A stretch of 64,000 bases of DNA, taken from Sphingobacterium sp. JB170 (GTDB lineage Bacteria; Bacteroidota; Bacteroidia; Sphingobacteriales; Sphingobacteriaceae). The stretch covers positions 62,001 to 126,000 of the forward strand of contig NZ_FUKU01000071.1 in NCBI RefSeq assembly GCF_900163865.1, written 5' to 3'. The stretch's first letter is position 1. Every line of letters starts with the position of its first letter. Below the pieces are notes generated by a model. That model was not told the DNA's origin. It ran no database searches and saw only the letters and a list, made by a program, of their open reading frames with translations. This document shows, piece after piece, positions 9,161-18,235 of the stretch. The translations under genes and the position numbers were made by a program.

Positions 9161-11542
9161 TTAAAACTGGATATTCAATCCTAATAGGAAATTTGTTCCC
9201 GCTTGCGGGTAATATGCATTAGCGTATAGGCGCTCGTTCGTGGGTGTAATGCCACCATACGTATATCCGTTCGATTCGTATTTTTCATCCAGAATGTTAT
9301 TGATCGCAAGGTTTGCATCAATATTCTTGAAGCCCCACATGGAAAAACTATACCTAAGGCGCAAGTTATTAACGAAAAACGGATCGACGCTACGGGCGGT
9401 CTGGGCGGTGTTATCCAGATATTGCCGGGAAACGTACTTGCTCAACAAGCTAATATGGAACGGTGTATATGGATTGTACGAAAATTCATTGGATAATACC
9501 ACAGATGGAGAGAATGATATCGTTGTAGAAGGATATTCTTTAACTACCTGCGGGTCGCCCGTTTCATTCCAATTTTCATCCATTACGGTGAGATATTCCT
9601 GATAGTTTTTGATTTTATTATCGCTAAGTCCCGCCGTTGCTTTCCACAAAAATTTAGGTTTAATTTGCCATGCGCCGTCAAATTCGAAACCCAATCGGTA
9701 ACTCTCAGGGGCATTTTCGCGAATCGATCCGCCGACATCATTAATTTGACCAGTTAATATGAGTTGATCTTTATAAAACATGCCGTATAGGTTTGCACCT
9801 ATTTGTATGGCGTCAGTTTGCCAACGATATCCCGCTTCGATGTCATGCATTTTCTCGGCCTTAGGACGTGCGTTTGCCACGGATTCTACATAGTCGTCGC
9901 GGACCGGCTCTTTGTTCGCAAAAGCATAAGAAAGATAGAGGTTGGAACGCGGCGAAAGAATAAATGTAGTTCCTACTTTAGGGTTGAAAAAATGATGTTT
10001 TATATTCACGTCCGTGAGTTCTCGATTGCGGTTGTACCCCTGAAAAGTGTAATCGACGAATCGATACTGTAAATCTGCGAACAGACGTAGCTTCCCAAAA
10101 TTGCCGTTCCATTTACCATAAATGTTTGCGTCATTTTTTTCGGCGTCATTAAAATAATATTTGTCGTTAATTTTGCTGTCTGAGGCATATTGCGCCCAGA
10201 TTATTTCACCATAGTGATCACCGCGATATTGATTGATAGCGCCACCGATTATGAGATTGTGTTGCGCATTGAACGTATGGTTCATGGAAAACACGGTCCC
10301 GTAGAAATGATTATCCAACCAACGTCTTCTGATCAAATCGGTTGTCGAGATTATTGTTCCATCTATATCGATTGGTTGGAGTCCATATGCCTCGAAGTTC
10401 TGCTCGGTTTTGTATTCTTCGTAATACCCGGCTCCTTTGGTGTAATGAAGTGCTGCATTGAATGTGGTATTTTCCGAAGCAAAATAACTGTAATGAAGAT
10501 GGTGATGTGTTTGGGTGTAATTGTCGGTTTGATTTTCATATTCAAAACCGTTGTACCGGCGGTTTGTTTCGAGCATTTCTTCAGGAACACCGTCCCAAGC
10601 TTGGTAAGTTTTTTCCTTACCAGAAAAGATTGTTGCTTTCAATTGATGTTTTGCTCCGTAGTAGCCCGCGTCGACGTAGAATGATTTTAGGTCTGAACTT
10701 GCCCGATCGATATAGCCATCAGAGCTGATTCTCGAAAGCCGCGCATTGAGGGCGAATTTATTATTGATAAGTCCGGATCCCACCTTGACGGTGTTTTTCC
10801 ACGTGTTGTAGGAGCCAAATGTATTGTTCAGTTCGGCATTTGGTAAGGAGTCGAGTTCATCAGACTGTATATTTAATGAAGCGCCGAATGCACCGGCACC
10901 ATTGGTGGATGTCCCAATACCTCGCTGGATCTGTATGCTTTGTGTGCTTGAGGCAAAATCAGGAAGGTTCACAAAAAACGACCCCATACTCTCTGCATCA
11001 TTTAGTGGAATGCCATTGAGTGTCACATTGATCCGCTGATTGTTAGAACCGCGCACTGTAATATTCGTGTATCCAATACCAGCTCCGGCATCCGAGCCCA
11101 CGACGACCGATGGCGTTTGGTCGAGCAGGTAGGGCAGATCTTGTCCAAGGTTGTTTTTTTGTATCTCTTCCTTTGAAATATTTTTATAGGTGCTGGCTGC
11201 GTTCTCACCCACACGGGTCGCAAGTACATATACTTCGCCGGTGTGCCGGTTTTCTAATTGAAGCTCGATATCAATTGCTGATAGATTAGCGAGCGTTACT
11301 CGCTTGTGGTAGGGCGCGTACCCCAGAAAACGTACGCTGATAAGGCTTGCGATTGTGTCGATTTTATCAAAAATTGCTTTACCATTTGCATTAGTTGCTT
11401 TGGTTTGATTTTGTAATTCGACCGTGGCTCCTTGTAATGGTTTTCCATCGTAAGAATGAACGTTTACTTCGAATCGTTGTTGTGCCGAGGCGACGATGTT
11501 GATGAGCGCTAAACTAAGCGTCAGGATCCAATACTTAAACAT
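9161..11542 (-). CDS. TonB-dependent receptor, probable thiamine transporter
   Basis: A 793-residue TonB-dependent outer membrane receptor. After a signal peptide (to about residue 20) it has a carboxypeptidase-regulatory-like domain (about 22-95), a plug domain (about 110-230, with TNITVRGSNNQRINVTLNG and GIGTSTNGAGAFGASL), and a barrel ending in an aromatic residue (NIQF). The family alone does not give a substrate, but the gene sits directly under a TPP riboswitch with its own promoter, and riboswitch-controlled receptors of this kind in Bacteroidota are assigned to thiamine uptake. It is therefore expected to be made only when thiamine pyrophosphate is scarce. No thiamine biosynthesis or inner-membrane uptake gene is next to it; the downstream dtd gene is unrelated. 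Confidence 0.85.
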   Translation of the reverse strand: MFKYWILTLSLALINIVASAQQRFEVNVHSYDGKPLQGATVELQNQTKATNANGKAIFDKIDTIASLISVRFLGYAPYHKRVTLANLSAIDIELQLENRHTGEVYVLATRVGENAASTYKNISKEEIQKNNLGQDLPYLLDQTPSVVVGSDAGAGIGYTNITVRGSNNQRINVTLNGIPLNDAESMGSFFVNLPDFASSTQSIQIQRGIGTSTNGAGAFGASLNIQSDELDSLPNAELNNTFGSYNTWKNTVKVGSGLINNKFALNARLSRISSDGYIDRASSDLKSFYVDAGYYGAKHQLKATIFSGKEKTYQAWDGVPEEMLETNRRYNGFEYENQTDNYTQTHHHLHYSYFASENTTFNAALHYTKGAGYYEEYKTEQNFEAYGLQPIDIDGTIISTTDLIRRRWLDNHFYGTVFSMNHTFNAQHNLIIGGAINQYRGDHYGEIIWAQYASDSKINDKYYFNDAEKNDANIYGKWNGNFGKLRLFADLQYRFVDYTFQGYNRNRELTDVNIKHHFFNPKVGTTFILSPRSNLYLSYAFANKEPVRDDYVESVANARPKAEKMHDIEAGYRWQTDAIQIGANLYGMFYKDQLILTGQINDVGGSIRENAPESYRLGFEFDGAWQIKPKFLWKATAGLSDNKIKNYQEYLTVMDENWNETGDPQVVKEYPSTTISFSPSVVLSNEFSYNPYTPFHISLLSKYVSRQYLDNTAQTARSVDPFFVNNLRLRYSFSMWGFKNIDANLAINNILDEKYESNGYTYGGITPTNERLYANAYYPQAGTNFLLGLNIQF

Positions 11543-11571
11543 AATTTGAAAAATACATGTGTTAAACTCGC

Positions 11572-11593
11572 TGGTATTAAGGGGTTCATACCA
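11572..11593 (-). promoter_or_regulatory. Candidate expression-platform hairpin of the TPP riboswitch
   Basis: A 6-bp stem (11572-11577 with 11588-11593) with a 10-nt loop, about 30 nt before the receptor start codon and just after the aptamer. The loop carries ACCCCT, the complement of AGGGGT in the aptamer's 5' P2 strand, so a switch in pairing is possible. No U-tract follows, which favours translational control. This is inference from complementarity. Confidence 0.4.
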
Positions 11594-11611
11594 ACTTTTG
11601 TGATTTAACTA

Positions 11612-11716
11612 ACCTTCCCTACGCCAGCATTATCTGGATCAGGTGCGTCTCACGTTGTTGTGAAACTGGGTATATTCTCAGCCTTAATTCGTGTTAAAAA
11701 AACAAGGCACCCCTAA
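11612..11716 (-). promoter_or_regulatory. TPP (THI-box) riboswitch
   Basis: On the minus strand the sequence carries the near-invariant THI-box elements in order: AGGGGTGCC, GGCTGAGA, ATACCC, CACCTGATCCAGATAATG and CTGGCGTAGGGAA. The expected helices form: P2 by GGGGT with ATACCC, and P3 by GCCTT with AAGGC. The element lies between a promoter and the TonB receptor gene, so it should turn that gene down when thiamine pyrophosphate binds. Confidence 0.96.
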
Positions 11717-11724
11717 TGATGAGG

Positions 11725-11755
11725 CAAAGCTAAGGAATTAAACTGGATTGACAAA
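11725..11755 (-). promoter_or_regulatory. Bacteroidota-type promoter for TPP riboswitch/receptor
   Basis: On the minus strand TTTG (11755-11752), a 19-nt spacer and TAGCTTTG (11732-11725) match the TTTG-N19-21-TAnnTTTG consensus exactly. Transcription would start a few bases before the aptamer. Confidence 0.8.
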
Positions 11756-11933
11756 AACTGGTTGGTTCTCGCATTGATTAAATTTATTAATATGTTATGT
11801 GTGGCGGTAGAGCTGTGGTTAAAAAAACAATATAGCCGGGATATTAACCTGGTTATTCGTTCGATATATTATCGTGGCTTAGTTTTTGATATCGTACGCT
11901 GTAATTCAGAAAAAATAAGTTTAGTATAACAAA

Positions 11934-13103
11934 ATGAGGTATATATCCGCTAATATTGTCGTTCCCGTTACGGATAATTTTATAAAACGAGGTGTGGTGG
12001 CTATTGATGAATCAGGCGTAGTTGTCGGATTATATAAAGACGATGATTTAGCCGTGCAGAACGTCGAAATAGAATTTTACGAAGGTGTATTGATTCCCGG
12101 TTTTGTGAATGCACATTGCCATATCGAGTTGTCGCATATGTTAGGTAAAACAGTGCGCGGAGAGGGGCTGCCGAAGTTTTTAGCACAGGTGATGAAGTTC
12201 AGGGAAACTTCGCAAGACACGATTTTATCTGAAATTGAACTTGCCGATCAAAAAATGTTTTCCAATGGAATTCAGGCTGTAGGTGACCATGTTAATACCA
12301 GGTTATCGGCGGATGTTAAATCACGTAGTCCCATATATTATCATACTTTTGTCGAGGTGATGGCTATGCGTAAAGAGGACATTCAGACCCGCATCGACCT
12401 AGCACGAGATAATGAATTTTACTTTGATTCGGATCATACGTCAATAACACCTCATGCTCCTTATTCGTGCTCTAAAGATCTTTTTAAAGCCTTTCGCAAT
12501 GCGATCCAGGAGGATAATATACTGAGTATTCATAACCAAGAAAGCGAAGAGGAGAATAAACTTTTCCGTTATCGGACTGGTGAGTTTTTAGATTTTTACG
12601 ATGAAATGGGGTTTGACGCGTCCGCGTTTAAGGCCCAGGCTCGTAATTCTATCCAATCGTATCTGCCACATCTGCCCAAAAGCAATAAGGTTATTTTGGT
12701 CCATGACACTTATACATCGCTCAAAGATCTAGACTTTATTAACCGGCAAGGGCAAGATGTTTTTTATTGCATATGTCCGAAAGCGAACTTATATATCGAA
12801 GGTAAATTACCCAAGTTACTTAACTTTATTCCGGATCAAGCGCGCATGCTTGTGGGAACCGATAGCCTTGCTTCTAATGATAGCCTAGATGTTCTTAGTG
12901 AGCTTAAAGTACTTTTGGCGAATTTCGATCATCTTGATTTCTTGCAAGTTCTGCGCTGGGCAACTATCAACGGGGCGGAGGCATTAGGTTTTGCAGATAC
13001 GATCGGGTCGATCGAAGTGGGTAAAAAACCCGGCCTAGTTCTCTTGGAGGGCATGAATAATCTCCGGCTCACTGAACGCGTTAGCTTGCGGCGAATCGTC
13101 TAA
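11934..13103 (+). CDS. Amidohydrolase family protein (cytosine deaminase-like)
   Basis: A 389-residue metal-dependent amidohydrolase (TIM barrel with small flanking beta domain). The metal-binding GFVNAHCHIELS segment lies at about residues 56-67, a later histidine at SITPHAPYS, another at LSIHNQESEEE, and the metal Asp in LVGTDSLASND. C-terminally GSIEVGKKPGLVLLEG is the usual composite-domain ending. The pattern resembles the S-adenosylhomocysteine/cytosine/guanine deaminase branch, so a purine or related deaminase is likely. An aminofutalosine deaminase role in menaquinone synthesis is possible, but no futalosine genes lie nearby to support it. It is followed by acylphosphatase 33 bp downstream. 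Confidence 0.8.
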   Translation: MRYISANIVVPVTDNFIKRGVVAIDESGVVVGLYKDDDLAVQNVEIEFYEGVLIPGFVNAHCHIELSHMLGKTVRGEGLPKFLAQVMKFRETSQDTILSEIELADQKMFSNGIQAVGDHVNTRLSADVKSRSPIYYHTFVEVMAMRKEDIQTRIDLARDNEFYFDSDHTSITPHAPYSCSKDLFKAFRNAIQEDNILSIHNQESEEENKLFRYRTGEFLDFYDEMGFDASAFKAQARNSIQSYLPHLPKSNKVILVHDTYTSLKDLDFINRQGQDVFYCICPKANLYIEGKLPKLLNFIPDQARMLVGTDSLASNDSLDVLSELKVLLANFDHLDFLQVLRWATINGAEALGFADTIGSIEVGKKPGLVLLEGMNNLRLTERVSLRRIV

Positions 13104-13136
13104 TTTGTTCAATTATTCTTTATACATTTGTTTGTG

Positions 13137-13415
13137 ATGAAGCATTATGTTATAACGGTAACGGGGAAGGTACAAGGCGTTTATTTTCGAGATACTTGCA
13201 AAGCAGTGGCCGATCAGCTCGGTGTAAAAGGGTTCGTGCGCAATAATACCGATGGAAGTGTTTATATTGAAGCCGAAGGCGATGACTTTGCGTTAGGATC
13301 TTTTTTAGAGTTTTGTCACGAAGGGACCGACCGGGCAGAAGTAACATCTGTTGACCACACCGAGAGTGTCCTTCAGCATTTTCAAAACTTCGCCGTCCTA
13401 AGAAAGAAAAAATAA
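13137..13415 (+). CDS. acyP: Acylphosphatase
   Basis: A 92-residue acylphosphatase, which hydrolyses acyl phosphates such as carbamoyl phosphate or 1,3-bisphosphoglycerate. The catalytic Arg18 is in GKVQGVYFRD and Asn36 in FVRNNTDGSV, with the expected spacing. TTG (13128) and GTG (13134) codons precede in frame, but the ATG at 13137 begins the conserved core and gives the usual length. It lies in a plus-strand run with the amidohydrolase and the flippase; the grouping suggests co-transcription rather than shared function. Confidence 0.93.
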   Translation: MKHYVITVTGKVQGVYFRDTCKAVADQLGVKGFVRNNTDGSVYIEAEGDDFALGSFLEFCHEGTDRAEVTSVDHTESVLQHFQNFAVLRKKK

Positions 13416-13425
13416 TAGAGCAACC

Positions 13426-14937
13426 GTGTCTGTAGTTAAGCGATTTCTGAATGATACTGCCATTTATGGGTTATCAACGATAGTCTCACGGCTATTGAAT
13501 TTTATCCTCACCCCACTTTTCATAAGAAAGTTCGACACGACAATATATGGCATTTTTACAAATCTATATTCCTGGGCCGCGTTAATAAATGCCTTTTTGG
13601 CTTTTGGGATGGAGACGACCTATTTCAGGTACCTCCAAAAAGTAGACGCCAAGGACAAACCAAAAGTATTTAACCACACTTTTCTGATCACAATTTTTAC
13701 TAGTGGCGTACTCCTTGTGACCCTGCTGGTTTTTCTTGATCCGATTGCCGATTGGTTTGGTCTCCAAGGGATACAGTCCGTGTCGGATTATCGCGTTTAT
13801 ATATTGTGCGTAGGGCTTACGCTAGCCGTGGATGCATTGGCTGTGGTGCCGTTTGCCAAACTACGCTCACAGAATAGACCGATTCGTTATGCGGCATTAA
13901 AGACCGTTAATATTTTACTGTTCGTGGGCTTTAATTTATTGTTCTTGGTGATCGTGCCTTGGTTTTTTACACATTTCCCCGAATACCAATCCTCATTCGC
14001 TTGGTTTAGACCCAACTGGCTGGGGTATGTTTTTCTATCTAATTTGGTCGCCAGTTTTATTACCCTACTGCTGCTTATTCCCGAGATGCGCTCCTTTACG
14101 CTTCAAATTGATAAAGTTCTAATGCAGAAAATGTTTAATTACAGCTTTCCTGTTTTTGTGGCCAATGTGTCGTTTATAGTCAACGAACATCTCGATAAAA
14201 TATTAATGCCCTCGCTTTTACCCGAAGGGATCGGCGAACGTGATTTGGGGATTTATGGTGCGATCGCGAAAATTGCTGTGTTCTTGAGTATTTTTGTGCA
14301 AGCGTTCCGCTTAGGTGCAGAGCCATTCTTCTTTTCCTATGCGAAAAATGGGAATGCACGGGTTGTATATGCGATGATTATGGAGTATTTTGTTATTGCA
14401 ATGATGCTGGTGATGGTAGGCCTGTCTATGAATATTGAATGGTTAAAATATTTTATAAAAGGGGCGGATGCTGTTGAATCGCAGAAATATTGGTCAGGTT
14501 TAAACTATATTCCCATCATTTTATTTAATTACGTGCTTCTGGGGATATACATGAACCTTTCTATTTGGTATAAGCTGACCGATCAAACCAAGTATGGGCT
14601 TTATATTTCCGGTATTGGGGCGGTGATAACGATTGTCTTATGTTGCCTATTTATTCCGTCGATGAGCTACGTTGGGGCTATATTGGTTACCAGTATCGCG
14701 TATCTCGTGATGGTCGGTCTTTCATATTTCTGGGGACAGCGCTATTATGCCATACCTTACAAGGTCAGCAAGATTGCAACACACATGTTATTAGGTAGTA
14801 GCATTATTGCGTTCAATTATATCGTGTTCGATCGAAATTTCTGGTCTGGGAATTTATTAATGCTGGGGTACATTGGATTTATCACGTTTCAAGAGTGGAA
14901 ATTTCTGCGCAGGATATTGACTGCTCGAAGGAAATAG
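13426..14937 (+). CDS. Polysaccharide/oligosaccharide flippase (MATE/Wzx superfamily)
   Basis: A 503-residue polytopic membrane protein with about 14 hydrophobic segments, of the MOP superfamily that moves lipid-linked sugars across the inner membrane. The N-terminal pattern (FLNDTAIYGLSTIVSRLLNF, residues 7-26, followed by LTPLFIRKFDTTIYG) is typical of polysaccharide biosynthesis family members. Translation probably starts at GTG 13426, 11 nt after the acylphosphatase stop, with an A/G-rich stretch before it. No glycosyltransferases are nearby, so the glycan is unknown; a lipid II flippase role cannot be excluded. Confidence 0.87.
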   Translation: MSVVKRFLNDTAIYGLSTIVSRLLNFILTPLFIRKFDTTIYGIFTNLYSWAALINAFLAFGMETTYFRYLQKVDAKDKPKVFNHTFLITIFTSGVLLVTLLVFLDPIADWFGLQGIQSVSDYRVYILCVGLTLAVDALAVVPFAKLRSQNRPIRYAALKTVNILLFVGFNLLFLVIVPWFFTHFPEYQSSFAWFRPNWLGYVFLSNLVASFITLLLLIPEMRSFTLQIDKVLMQKMFNYSFPVFVANVSFIVNEHLDKILMPSLLPEGIGERDLGIYGAIAKIAVFLSIFVQAFRLGAEPFFFSYAKNGNARVVYAMIMEYFVIAMMLVMVGLSMNIEWLKYFIKGADAVESQKYWSGLNYIPIILFNYVLLGIYMNLSIWYKLTDQTKYGLYISGIGAVITIVLCCLFIPSMSYVGAILVTSIAYLVMVGLSYFWGQRYYAIPYKVSKIATHMLLGSSIIAFNYIVFDRNFWSGNLLMLGYIGFITFQEWKFLRRILTARRK

Positions 14938-14946
14938 CTGCCGGGT

Positions 14947-15948
14947 TTAATAGGCAAAGACTTCCTCGGCGAATTTGTCTTGAATTTCATGCAACACGTC
15001 CATAATTTCTTCATAGCGCTGTAAGCTCACCAGCTGCGTTCTGTACTCTTTGAAGTTTGGTATACCTTTAAAGTAATTCGCGTAATGACGGCGCATCTCG
15101 AATATCCCAGTTTTGTCGCCTTTCCACTCAATTGATTTGCTTAGATGCGTTTTACAGACCTCTACACGCTCGGCGATTGATGGTCCAGCAAGCCGCTCTC
15201 CCGTGTTAAAGAAATGTTTGATTTCCCGAAAAATCCACGGATAGCCAATTGAAGCTCGTCCAATCATTATGCCATCCACCTCATATTCTCGTCTCCAAGC
15301 AACCGCCTTTTCTATTGAATCTACATCGCCGTTTCCAAAAATTGGAATCTGAATGCGAGGGTTGCGTTTGATATCACGGATTAGTGTCCAATCTGCGTGT
15401 CCTTTATACATCTGGGCGCGCGTTCGGCCATGTATCGATAGCGCCTTGATTCCTATATCTTGCAGCCGTTCCGCAACTTCGTAGACATTTTTCGTGCTGT
15501 CATCCCACCCTAAACGCGTCTTTACCGTTACTGGCAGACTAGTGGCATCGACGACTGCTTTGGTCATGGCGACCATTTTGTCGATATCTTGTAGCAAACT
15601 TGCCCCAGCACCGCGGCATGCAACGTTTTTTACCGGACAACCGTAGTTGATATCGATTAAATCGGGCTGCGCAGCCGTGCAAATCTCTGCCGATTGACGC
15701 ATGCTTTCGATATCTGATCCGAAAATTTGGATCCCTATAGGGCGTTCATATGTGAATATATCAAGCTTTTGTCTGGACTTGGCTGCATCACGGATCAGGC
15801 CCTCCGAGGATATAAATTCGGTATACATCATGTCGACACCATTTTGTTTACATACGAAACGAAATGGGGGATCGCTAACATCTTCCATTGGAGCTAGCAA
15901 TAAAGGAAAGTCTCCTAAGTCTATGTTCTCGCCAATTTTTACTGCCAT
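14947..15948 (-). CDS. dusB: tRNA-dihydrouridine synthase
   Basis: A 333-residue flavoenzyme reducing uridine to dihydrouridine in the D-loop of tRNA. The FMN-barrel start LLLAPMEDVSDPPFR, the catalytic Cys in DINYGCPVKNV (about residue 99), the SIHGRTRAQMYKG motif and the FMN phosphate site GIMIGRASIGYPWIF are all present. Members of this clade are usually annotated DusB. It converges with the flippase gene (9-bp gap). A minus-strand TATCTTTG (-7 box) lies at 15965-15972, about 16 nt before the ATG. Confidence 0.94.
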   Translation of the reverse strand: MAVKIGENIDLGDFPLLLAPMEDVSDPPFRFVCKQNGVDMMYTEFISSEGLIRDAAKSRQKLDIFTYERPIGIQIFGSDIESMRQSAEICTAAQPDLIDINYGCPVKNVACRGAGASLLQDIDKMVAMTKAVVDATSLPVTVKTRLGWDDSTKNVYEVAERLQDIGIKALSIHGRTRAQMYKGHADWTLIRDIKRNPRIQIPIFGNGDVDSIEKAVAWRREYEVDGIMIGRASIGYPWIFREIKHFFNTGERLAGPSIAERVEVCKTHLSKSIEWKGDKTGIFEMRRHYANYFKGIPNFKEYRTQLVSLQRYEEIMDVLHEIQDKFAEEVFAY

Positions 15949-15999
15949 CTTCTGATTTTTTTTACAAAGATACGAAAATTCGAAATGGTAATATATTTA

Positions 16000-16145
16000 C
16001 ATGAAACGGTGCTAATATCGTTTCGTAATATAAATTTATTGCTGCCGAATTACCCGAGCACCGGGCTAACGACGATGTAGCAATGAATTGCTCGACAAAG
16101 GATGCCCGGTTAAATACTTTGGTAAGGTTCTTGTTACCAAAGTAG
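16000..16145 (+). other. Hairpin-rich, possibly structured leader upstream of the gldK-side genes
   Basis: Several inverted repeats are packed into the 240-bp divergent gap: GAAACG/CGTTTC (about 16000-16026), a 7-bp GC-rich pair 16060-16066 with 16104-16110 enclosing a small AGCAA/TTGCT hairpin, and a perfect 11-bp stem 16115-16125 with 16134-16144 (8-nt loop). It lies just before the outer membrane protein gene that leads into gldK. It does not match a riboswitch class I recognise. Whether it is transcribed is unknown. Confidence 0.4.
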
Positions 16146-16187
16146 GCATTGTTATATTTTATGTATTGCTAACAAGAATCTTTAAAA

Positions 16188-16865
16188 ATGAAAAAAACTA
16201 TTTTTTCTCTACTATTATTTGCAGTTTGTGGTTTGAAATCGGCACAAGCACAGTTTTCTAGACCTGTAAGCGTTGGCGTTGGAGCCGGAACAACAATTAA
16301 CCTGACAGACTTAGCAAACGTAGAAGCTAATTTTGCTGGACATATAGACGTTGATGGATTAATAACACCTTATACTTCCGTGGGTATCCACGCAGAAAAA
16401 GGAAGACTTAGCGGAAATGGGTATGACAGTGATTTTAAGAATGACTATCTGGCTTTTAATTTGAATGCTAAGGTAAGGGTTGGTCAGTTTATGGATACGG
16501 GCGACAATCATAGCTACCACAATCTCAAAGCAAGTATGTTTACTAAAATTGTTTCCAATATATACGTTGGAGCGGGTGCCGGGATGATGAAAAATTCAAT
16601 TACGAATTCAATCTCACCAATCTACGCCCCATCTGTTGAGGAATTCGCCGATGATTTGGATGGCTTTCATTTTGTCGTCCCGATTAATGTTGGGGTTGAT
16701 ATTCCTTTTGGGCGCACACTGTATGGGCCGCAATGGGCAATCAATGTCAATTATCAACACACCATTACTACGAATGACAACCTAGACGGTGTTATTAATA
16801 GTAAAAACGATCATTACGGGTATGTTTCTTTAGGAGTTAAATATGCATTATTTAACAGAAATTAA
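16188..16865 (+). CDS. Outer membrane beta-barrel protein upstream of gldK
   Basis: A 225-residue exported protein: signal peptide to about residue 22 (SAQAQ) and then alternating short beta strands with Gly-rich turns (VGVGAGTTINL, GAGAGMMKN), ending in a YVSLGVKYALF strand, as in small 8- to 10-stranded outer membrane barrels. It precedes gldK by 49 bp on the same strand, the position porP takes in Porphyromonas, but it lacks the N-terminal pattern of PorP/SprF proteins and is shorter. I therefore call it a barrel protein that may be co-transcribed with the type IX secretion genes, without assigning a role. Confidence 0.75.
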   Translation: MKKTIFSLLLFAVCGLKSAQAQFSRPVSVGVGAGTTINLTDLANVEANFAGHIDVDGLITPYTSVGIHAEKGRLSGNGYDSDFKNDYLAFNLNAKVRVGQFMDTGDNHSYHNLKASMFTKIVSNIYVGAGAGMMKNSITNSISPIYAPSVEEFADDLDGFHFVVPINVGVDIPFGRTLYGPQWAINVNYQHTITTNDNLDGVINSKNDHYGYVSLGVKYALFNRN

Positions 16866-16914
16866 GAACAAACAGTCCAGATTCATAATTAAAACTCAAA
16901 AATTTACGCGAAAG

Positions 16915-18201
16915 ATGAAAGGAATATTTCGAAATCGACTAGGTGTAGCAGCCTGTGTGGCATTATTAGTTAGTGTTGCAGGGTGTAATACGTCAAGTAA
17001 TATGTATAATGCGCCCAAAGTGTCTGCTTTCAAAGATGGAAAATTGCCAGCGCCTCCAGGTATGGTTTATGTACCGTCTGGCACGATTTTATTTAAAGGG
17101 TCCCTAGACAGTGGTAATGTGGGGAAAAACATAAGTTTGAGTGCTTTTTTTATTGATGAAACAGAAGTAACCAATAAACAATATCGTGCATTTGTAAACT
17201 GGGTAGCAGACTCCGTAGCGGTTACCGATTATCTAAACGATGACCAGTATTTTCTTGATGTCGCCAGCGAAAATGGTGAAGGCAGACGGATTGATTGGAA
17301 AAAGGTTAAGAAAATTTCACCTATTTGGAGAAGTTCTGACCCGTCGATTGCCGAAAGGATTGCACCAATGTTGGACATGAAGGGAACGAGTCGTTCTTTG
17401 AATGGCGATGCGGTAAAATATCGTTATGCGTACTTAAAAAGCAAAGGAAATCGAAAGAAGGAATTTGTTACCGATACCGTTTCGGTAATTCCTGCAGAGG
17501 ACATTTGGTCGAAGGACTTTCCCAATGCACAACTGACATCGTTAGATGCCAATTATTTCACGCACCAGTCGTTTGATTATTACCCCGTGATAGGTGTCTC
17601 TTGGCTGCAAGCTAGGGCATATGCAGACTGGCGCGGGAAAGAGATGATGGCCAACGTGATGAAAAATTCTTATTTGAGCGGATACCAACTAACATTCAGT
17701 CTTCCGACCGAAGCGCAGTGGCAATACGCTGCTGAAGGGAAATTGGATCCTAGAGATACCGTAGCCAGTACACGCTACACGGTTGAAGGTGAAGAAGGAA
17801 AAGAAAAACTTGCTGTTAACTATAAACAAGGAGAGGGGACCTATTCGCGAGATGGTGCAACTTTTACGCTGCCGGTAAAATCCTATACCCCTAATAAGTT
17901 TGGTTTATACAATATGGCAGGTAACGTGTCCGAGTGGACACTTGACGCGTATAGCCCGTCTGCTGTAGCCTTTGTAAACGATTTAAACCCCGTGCTCCTT
18001 TATGATGCTGATCATGATGATGCCGATGCGCTAAAACGCAAAGTGGTTCGTGGTGGATCGTGGAAGGATAATGGCGAGCAGCTGAATAGTGAAACTAGAA
18101 ATTATTCGGTGGATTACGAACCACATTCCTATATAGGATTCCGGTGTGTAATGTCTGCGTTTGAGTTACCGACGACCCAGAGTAAAACCCGTAAATATTA
18201 G
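16915..18201 (+). CDS. gldK: Type IX secretion/gliding lipoprotein GldK
   Basis: A 428-residue lipoprotein of the GldK/PorK family, which forms with GldN the periplasmic ring of the type IX secretion system under the outer membrane. The frame is open upstream into the previous gene, but the ATG at 16915 starts a clean lipoprotein signal with lipobox SVAGC (Cys24), so I use it. The body is a formylglycine-generating-enzyme-like (sulfatase-modifying) fold: MVYVPSGTILFKG, FFIDETEVTNKQYR, LPTEAQWQYAAEG, YNMAGNVSEWTLD, VVRGGSW and IGFRCVMS in order. It is followed 34 bp later by gldN instead of the usual gldL. Confidence 0.93.
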   Translation: MKGIFRNRLGVAACVALLVSVAGCNTSSNMYNAPKVSAFKDGKLPAPPGMVYVPSGTILFKGSLDSGNVGKNISLSAFFIDETEVTNKQYRAFVNWVADSVAVTDYLNDDQYFLDVASENGEGRRIDWKKVKKISPIWRSSDPSIAERIAPMLDMKGTSRSLNGDAVKYRYAYLKSKGNRKKEFVTDTVSVIPAEDIWSKDFPNAQLTSLDANYFTHQSFDYYPVIGVSWLQARAYADWRGKEMMANVMKNSYLSGYQLTFSLPTEAQWQYAAEGKLDPRDTVASTRYTVEGEEGKEKLAVNYKQGEGTYSRDGATFTLPVKSYTPNKFGLYNMAGNVSEWTLDAYSPSAVAFVNDLNPVLLYDADHDDADALKRKVVRGGSWKDNGEQLNSETRNYSVDYEPHSYIGFRCVMSAFELPTTQSKTRKY

Positions 18202-18235
18202 GAACTGATTTGTTAAAGAATTAAAGATATTAAAA

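Noticed and set aside
10190..10728. Plus- and minus-strand open frames inside the TonB receptor gene
   Set aside because: They are shadows of the 793-residue receptor, which has continuous family similarity.
11934..13103. Naming the amidohydrolase as aminofutalosine deaminase
   Set aside because: Only superfamily motifs are visible and no menaquinone genes are adjacent, so the specific name is not supported.
16188..16865. Reading the barrel protein before gldK as PorP/SprF
   Set aside because: The position fits but the sequence lacks the PorP/SprF N-terminal pattern and is about 80 residues shorter than that family as I recall it.
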